In this document: positions 6,830-9,375 of the stretch, piece by piece
How positions within the stretch are numbered: the stretch's first letter is position 1
Layout of the letters: the number at the start of each line of letters is the position of its first letter
Assembly: GCA_958435885.1 (NCBI GenBank)
Contig: CAUBHZ010000048.1
Span: forward strand, 1-9,375
Source: an uncultured Intestinimonas sp.
GTDB lineage: Bacteria; Bacillota_A; Clostridia; Oscillospirales; Oscillospiraceae
DNA: 9,375 nt
Direction: 5' to 3'
Notes under the pieces: model-generated
What the model was told of the DNA's origin: nothing
What the model saw: the letters and a program-made list of their open reading frames with translations, nothing else
Databases searched by the model: none
Translations under genes and position numbers: made by a program

Positions 6830-7303
6830 TCAGCCTCTGGAGATATCCCAACCAGCACTGCTGATGTACAGGTCTCTGCCGGAGATATTCTTTAAAATGA
6901 AGTAGTACTCGCCGGACTCGGTGACCTCCAGGGTGGCGCTGTGGGTAGTCTTAGAGGCGCTGGTGCGCATGATCCGGTGGTAGGAGCCACCGTCCATCTC
7001 ATAGCCGATCTCCAGAGGTGCGGCGGAAGTTAGGGTGAAAGTCGCGCGGGCCACCTCGCCCTCCTCCAAGTAGATAGGGTCGCCGTTGTTCTCGCCAAAC
7101 CGAGCAATGCTGTCCGCCGGGAAGTAGGCGTCGCGGGTCCGGATGGGATTCCCCTCGGCATCAAAGTAGCACACGGACATTTCGTGGGTTTCGCCGTTTC
7201 GGGTGTAAGTAAAACGGCTACCAGCAGCCAGGGCGGGGGCCATGCAGGAAAGCGCCATCATCAGGGCCAGAGACAGAGCAAGGATCTTTTTTGTCGCTTT
7301 CAT
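6830..7303 (-). CDS. Small secreted protein of unknown function
   Basis: 157 aa. A clear signal peptide (MKATKKILALSLALMMALSC, cleavage after APALAA near 27) predicts secretion. The mature part is about 130 residues and looks all-beta, with FTYTRNGETHEM near 31-42, IYLEEGEVARATFTL at 77-91 and ESGEYYFILKNISGRDL at 129-145. That last segment matches the end of the downstream secreted protein (11 identities over 26 positions by eye), so the two may share a carbohydrate-binding or pre-peptidase-like beta sandwich; that fold is a guess. No catalytic motif is seen. The ATG at 7303 follows AAAGGA by about 10 nt. It is the first full-length gene of the operon driven from 7457-7485, with a leader of about 147 nt, and diverges from the padR cassette. 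Confidence 0.78.
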   Translation of the reverse strand: MKATKKILALSLALMMALSCMAPALAAGSRFTYTRNGETHEMSVCYFDAEGNPIRTRDAYFPADSIARFGENNGDPIYLEEGEVARATFTLTSAAPLEIGYEMDGGSYHRIMRTSASKTTHSATLEVTESGEYYFILKNISGRDLYISSAGWDISRG

Positions 7304-7343
7304 GAACGGTACATCCTTTCTATTTTTATAATTTTGATGTGTA

Positions 7344-7380
7344 TGTCTGAGTCCTTCTGCGCAAAGTTGGACTGCGGACA
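7344..7380 (-). other. Leader stem-loop before the secreted-protein operon
   Basis: In the leader RNA, TGTC and AGTCC (7380-7377, 7373-7369) can pair with GGACT and GACA (7354-7350, 7347-7344), giving 5 plus 4 bp around a small internal loop and a 14-nt apical loop. It begins 8 nt after the stop of the tiny leader ORF. There is no T-run directly behind it, so the role is uncertain. Confidence 0.35.
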
Positions 7381-7387
7381 GGATATT

Positions 7388-7408
7388 TCAGTGATGCTCC
7401 TTGCCCAT
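7388..7408 (-). CDS. Possible leader peptide ORF (MGKEHH)
   Basis: ATG GGC AAG GAG CAT CAC TGA encodes six residues in the leader downstream of the promoter at 7457-7485. AAAGGAG (7424-7418) stands 9 nt before the ATG, a stronger site than that of the first full gene. No family is known to me; the final two codons are histidine. It could be a translated regulatory leader, the remnant of a lost gene start, or chance. Translation is unproven. Confidence 0.3.
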   Translation of the reverse strand: MGKEHH

Positions 7409-7456
7409 GGGCTCCATCTCCTTTCACATCCACCCCGGGGACCTCTGTTTAATCCT

Positions 7457-7485
7457 ACCATACCACTTTACTAAATATTTGTCAA
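7457..7485 (-). promoter_or_regulatory. Sigma-A promoter of the secreted-protein operon
   Basis: On the minus strand, a perfect -35 TTGACA (7485-7480) stands exactly 17 nt from -10 TATGGT (7462-7457), which is preceded by TGG, an extended -10 (TGn). Transcription would begin near 7450. This is the best vegetative promoter in the window. Its -35 lies 5 bp from a dyad at 7491-7510 that may bind the divergent PadR regulator. Confidence 0.8.
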
Positions 7486-7490
7486 TAACA

Positions 7491-7510
7491 ATCATATTTA
7501 CAAAAATGAT
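7491..7510. promoter_or_regulatory. AT-rich dyad, candidate PadR operator 1
   Basis: Arms 7491-7499 and 7502-7510 (ATCATATTT and AAAAATGAT) pair at 8 of 9 positions around a 2-bp centre. The size and AT-richness suit a PadR-type winged-helix dimer site. It overlaps the predicted plus-strand -35 and lies next to the minus-strand -35, so one bound dimer could affect both directions. Confidence 0.45.
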
Positions 7511-7525
7511 ATTATCTGATAAACT
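7497..7525 (+). promoter_or_regulatory. Probable sigma-A promoter of padR cassette
   Basis: TTTACA (7497-7502; 5 of 6 matches to TTGACA), 17 nt, then TAAACT (7520-7525; 4 of 6 matches to TATAAT). Transcription would begin near 7532, about 20 nt before the padR start. The -35 lies within one dyad and the -10 within another, the arrangement expected for autorepression. Confidence 0.5.
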
Positions 7526-7534
7526 AATTTTATC
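7518..7534. promoter_or_regulatory. Perfect dyad over -10, candidate PadR operator 2
   Basis: GATAAA (7518-7523) and TTTATC (7529-7534) are perfect inverted arms with a 5-bp centre. The element covers the predicted -10 of the padR promoter and ends 3 bp before the ribosome site AGGAG (7537-7541). Binding here would block transcription of the cassette. Confidence 0.45.
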
Positions 7535-7552
7535 CTAGGAGAAAGGCGCGTC

Positions 7553-7957
7553 ATGATGCCGAAGAACTCTGAGAAAACCACAAAGAGCGGCACCACCGCC
7601 AGTATCAACGACTCCCTCAAGAAGGCGACGACGGAGATGCTGGTCCTGTTCGTGCTGCGTCAAAAGTCCATGTATACCTACGAGATGATGAGCGCTATTG
7701 AGTCCCTCAGCGAGGGACGGCTGAGCTTCAACACCCTCTACCAGGCTATCTACCGCCTGCGAGACCACGGCTACATCCAAGAGTCGGAAAAGGTCCTGTC
7801 CCAAGACAACCGGGTGCGGATCTATTTCTCCATCACCGAGGAGGGGCGGGTCTACCTGGAGGCGCTGCGGCGGGAGTATCAGAGCTTTATCGACGCCGTG
7901 GCTCTGATTTTCTCCAAGGACGGCAGTCTGAAGGGAGGGAATGCCGATGACCAGTGA
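7553..7957 (+). CDS. PadR-family transcriptional regulator
   Basis: 134 aa, cytoplasmic DNA-binding protein. The winged helix-turn-helix is about 22-105: ATTEMLVLFVLRQKSMYTYE (25-44), MMSAIESLSEGRLSFNTLYQ with recognition-helix motif NTLYQAIYRLRDHGYIQ (60-76), and a wing with RVRIYFSITEEGRVYLE (87-103). A short C-terminal helix (about 104-120) probably dimerises; the length fits the small PadR subfamily. The N-terminal 20 residues are polar and probably disordered. Either of two adjacent ATGs (7553, 7556) could start it, behind AGGAG and AAAGG. It overlaps the next gene by 11 bp. PadR proteins commonly repress their own operon and are released by a ligand or membrane stress. Here the divergent secreted-protein operon is a second likely target. 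The effector is unknown. Confidence 0.92.
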   Translation: MMPKNSEKTTKSGTTASINDSLKKATTEMLVLFVLRQKSMYTYEMMSAIESLSEGRLSFNTLYQAIYRLRDHGYIQESEKVLSQDNRVRIYFSITEEGRVYLEALRREYQSFIDAVALIFSKDGSLKGGNADDQ

Positions 7958-8345
7958 GTGGAAAACCTATGCCAGAGCCCTGTCCCGGCAGCTCCAGTGT
8001 CCCAGAGCCAAGAAACAGTCCCTGCTGGAGGACACCCGGAGACTGGCTGAGGACTATCTGGCCGAGAATCCCGGCGGGGGCTACGACGGCCTCACCGCCT
8101 TTCTGGGCTCTCCCGAGGAATTGGCCCGGTCTTATCAGGACTCTATGGGGCCTGAGGCGGCAAAGGTCTATCGGAAACACCGGCGGTTGGCGCTGCTCCT
8201 GCTGTGTGCTGCCGCTGCGGCGGTCATTGTCGGCTTAGTCTTGTACTGCACCTATTTGCAAAATAAGCAACTTGATGTAAAAATTACAGAAGAAAAAACG
8301 ATCATCATCTATGAGACAGAAGAAGGAGAGGACCAGAACCCATGA
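7947..8345 (+). CDS. HAAS/DUF6120-like single-TM protein
   Basis: 132 aa. The N-terminal cytoplasmic part (about 1-75: EWKTYARALSRQLQCPRAKK, then RRLAEDYLAENP and FLGSPEELARSY) resembles the HAAS or DUF1700/DUF6120-type helical domain that habitually follows PadR regulators in Clostridia and Bacilli. A basic stretch (YRKHRR) precedes one membrane helix at about 81-103, and a short acidic tail lies outside. Such proteins are thought to work with PadR, possibly holding it or passing on an envelope signal, but the mechanism is not established. The start at 7947 is preferred over 7941 because GGGAGG stands 8 nt before it and only 2 nt before 7941. It overlaps padR by 11 bp and the next gene by 4 bp (ATGA), so the three are translationally coupled. 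Confidence 0.8.
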   Translation: MTSEWKTYARALSRQLQCPRAKKQSLLEDTRRLAEDYLAENPGGGYDGLTAFLGSPEELARSYQDSMGPEAAKVYRKHRRLALLLLCAAAAAVIVGLVLYCTYLQNKQLDVKITEEKTIIIYETEEGEDQNP

Positions 8346-8788
8346 AAAAAAACATTCCCATGCTGACCGCCTTTGTCCTCATAATGTCTTTGTTTCTGAG
8401 CTCCACCTGCTCTGCCCAGGAGCGCACTGTTACCAGAATTCAGGACCTGGGGAATGGCATCACGGTGGAGACTGTCATTACCGTAGAAGATTCCCTTTCT
8501 CGAAGCTCTACAAAGAGAGCCTCCTCTACCAGTACCTTCAAAAACAAAGGTGAGGAGATCGCCACCGTAACCCTCACCGCCACCTTCGGATACGATGGCT
8601 CCGATGCTTGGGTAGTTAGTTCTTCCGGCTCCCACACCGTAGAGCCCGGCTGGTCCTACAGCGGGGAGCGGATCTCCGACTCCGGCGGCACCGCCACGCT
8701 GACCGCTACCATCAAAAGCACCAAGGGATTGGGGCAGTTCCCTGTTGACATCAGCCTCACCTGTTCCAAGAACGGCGACATCTCCTGA
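8342..8788 (+). CDS. Small secreted protein of the PadR cassette
   Basis: 148 aa. The signal peptide is about 1-25 (MKKNIPMLTAFVLIMSLFLS, cleavage near CSA). The mature part begins with QDLGNGITVETVITVE (34-49), continues with a Ser/Thr-rich stretch (51-65), beta-type segments (ATVTLTATFGYDGS, 74-87), GWSYSGERISDSGGTATL (103-120) and ends in VDISLTCSKNGDIS. From memory, similar small exported proteins with a DLGxG motif near the start and a CxKNGxIS end occur in other gut Clostridia, often beside PadR genes, with no known function; a search should confirm this. One cysteine (141) remains in the mature protein. It overlaps the preceding gene by ATGA. As the last gene it is probably the product that the PadR switch controls. 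Confidence 0.75.
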   Translation: MKKNIPMLTAFVLIMSLFLSSTCSAQERTVTRIQDLGNGITVETVITVEDSLSRSSTKRASSTSTFKNKGEEIATVTLTATFGYDGSDAWVVSSSGSHTVEPGWSYSGERISDSGGTATLTATIKSTKGLGQFPVDISLTCSKNGDIS

Positions 8789-8810
8789 CCCCTGTTTCTC
8801 TTTACAGCAC

Positions 8811-8847
8811 CGGTTGCCGTGCTCCTTCCCACGCGGTGCCGTGCTCC
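8811..8847. repeat. Short near-direct repeat after the cassette
   Basis: CGGTTGCCGTGCTCC (8811-8825) and CGGTGCCGTGCTCC (8834-8847) differ by one T and lie 8 bp apart in the 3' flank of the last cassette gene. GCACCG (8807-8812) and CGGTGC (8834-8839) are also inverted. Cause unknown; small slippage duplication is plausible. Confidence 0.45.
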
Positions 8848-8856
8848 ATAAACCGA

Positions 8857-8892
8857 AAGCGGCCCATGGTCTCAAAAGACCATGGGCCGCTT
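8857..8892 (+). terminator. Strong hairpin, probable terminator of padR cassette
   Basis: A perfect 16-bp stem (AAGCGGCCCATGGTCT, arms 8857-8872 and 8877-8892) with a 4-nt CAAA loop lies 69 bp after the last cassette gene. The following bases (GGCTTGTTAAA) are only partly T-rich, so termination may be less efficient than the stem suggests. It could also stop reading in the minus direction. Confidence 0.65.
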
Positions 8893-8979
8893 GGCTTGTT
8901 AAACGCAATGTCCAGTAAGGCGATGATCGGCTCTTGCTAAAGGACCTTGCACTTATCGGAACTTCTCGACATACCGGAG
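8893..8979. other. Unassigned intergenic segment
   Basis: This stretch between two hairpins holds no convincing gene, promoter or RNA. Short open frames across it lack ribosome sites and recognisable protein sequence. Nothing further can be supported. Confidence 0.5.
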
Positions 8980-9007
8980 CGCCCCGGGTCAATCGCGGCC
9001 CGGGGCG
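8980..9007 (-). terminator. GC-rich hairpin after the CorC-like gene
   Basis: A 9-bp perfect stem (CGCCCCGGG, arms 8980-8988 and 8999-9007) with a 10-nt loop lies 7 bp after the stop of the minus-strand CorC-like gene. No T-run follows, so it is either a weak or factor-assisted terminator or a 3'-end protecting structure. Confidence 0.45.
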
Positions 9008-9014
9008 TACGCCC

Positions 9015-9375
9015 TCAATCCTCCTGTTTCTCCGGCAGCTTGGACACCAGCGCCCAGTCCACCCGGCGGTCGGCGATGGACTCCACCTGGATGTGGAGGC
9101 CGTGGGTGTCCACCTCCACCTGGCAGGGTCCGTCCTCCGGGATCACCGGCAGCTGGTCAAAGACCAGGCCACCCAGGGTCTCCGACTCCTCGTCCTCGGG
9201 AAACTCCATGTCCAGGGCGGCGGCCACCTCGTCCAGCTCCGCCGAGCCGGAGATCCGCCACAGGTTGGGTCCCTGCTGGATGATCTCCTGGTCCTCCTGC
9301 CGGTCGAACTCGTCGTAGATATTGCCCACGATCTCCTCCAGCAGGTCCTCCATGGTCACCAGACCCGAGGTGCCG
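9015..9375 (-). CDS. CNNM/CorC (hemolysin C-like) protein, C-terminal end
   Basis: The last 119 residues are visible; the 5' part lies beyond the right edge. It opens with GTSGLVTMEDLLEEIVGNIY (1-20), the hallmark end of the paired CBS domains in this family. A linker (DEFDRQEDQE) and the CorC_HlyC domain follow (about 33-113: LWRISGSAELDEVAAAL, GLVFDQLPVIPEDG, HGLHIQVESIADRRV). Full-length members are about 400-450 aa, with an N-terminal CNNM membrane domain, and are linked to magnesium or cobalt export; older annotations say hemolysin. CBS domains bind adenosine nucleotides. There is no start codon to choose in the window: the ATG inside VTMED is internal. The short acidic tail (EKQED) ends at the TGA at 9017-9015. 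Confidence 0.93.
   Translation of the reverse strand, partial: GTSGLVTMEDLLEEIVGNIYDEFDRQEDQEIIQQGPNLWRISGSAELDEVAAALDMEFPEDEESETLGGLVFDQLPVIPEDGPCQVEVDTHGLHIQVESIADRRVDWALVSKLPEKQED

Noticed and set aside
8309..8992. A 227-codon minus-strand frame across the secreted gene, hairpin and intergenic segment.
   Set aside because: It runs through the perfect hairpin and opposes a gene with clear signal peptide and coupling; no ribosome site or known motif was seen.
1..9375. CRISPR arrays, tRNA or rRNA genes, insertion sequences, phage genes, and an antiphage system.
   Set aside because: No regular spaced repeats, cloverleaf-like segments, transposase or integrase motifs, or defence-type domains were seen by eye on either strand.

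Overview
The window comes from a GC-rich, Gram-positive anaerobe of the Clostridia, most likely an Oscillospiraceae-type gut bacterium (Flavonifractor, Lawsonibacter or Oscillibacter relatives). The basis is the high GC with AT-rich promoters, strong AGGAGG-type ribosome sites, SLH-domain surface proteins, an ECF sigma factor paired with a DUF4179-like anti-sigma factor, and a PadR plus short HAAS-like membrane protein pair. The genus is inferred, not proven. No RNA gene, CRISPR array, insertion sequence or phage gene was seen.

Layout. (1) 1-1342, minus: pyruvate kinase, cut by the left edge, with its own leader. (2) 1544-5262, minus: a four-gene operon encoding an ECF sigma factor, a membrane anti-sigma factor, a protein of SLH repeats only, and a copper-amine-oxidase-N-like stalk protein. 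It has an ECF-type promoter just upstream (TGAAAC, 16 nt, GTGTC) and a strong intrinsic terminator at its end. (3) 5392-7303, minus: two secreted proteins of unknown function that appear to share a C-terminal beta domain. They are transcribed from a near-consensus sigma-A promoter at 7457-7485 and end at a terminator that abuts the ECF promoter. (4) 7553-8788, plus: padR regulator, a one-TM HAAS/DUF6120-like protein and a small secreted protein, tightly overlapping, followed by a 16-bp perfect hairpin. (5) 9015-9375, minus: the C-terminal end of a CNNM/CorC (hemolysin C-like) protein, cut by the right edge.

How it may work together (inference). Blocks 2-4 form a cell-envelope neighbourhood. 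The sigma/anti-sigma pair probably senses an unknown envelope signal and raises its own operon, which carries two surface proteins. The PadR cassette and the secreted pair are divergent over a 249-bp region. There the two promoters lie back to back with two AT-rich dyads between and over them, so PadR probably controls both directions. The secreted pair's transcript has a leader of about 147 nt with a tiny SD-preceded ORF and a stem-loop. The flanking genes (pyk, corC) look like ordinary chromosomal housekeeping genes. Nearly all the long antisense frames here are shadows caused by high GC.
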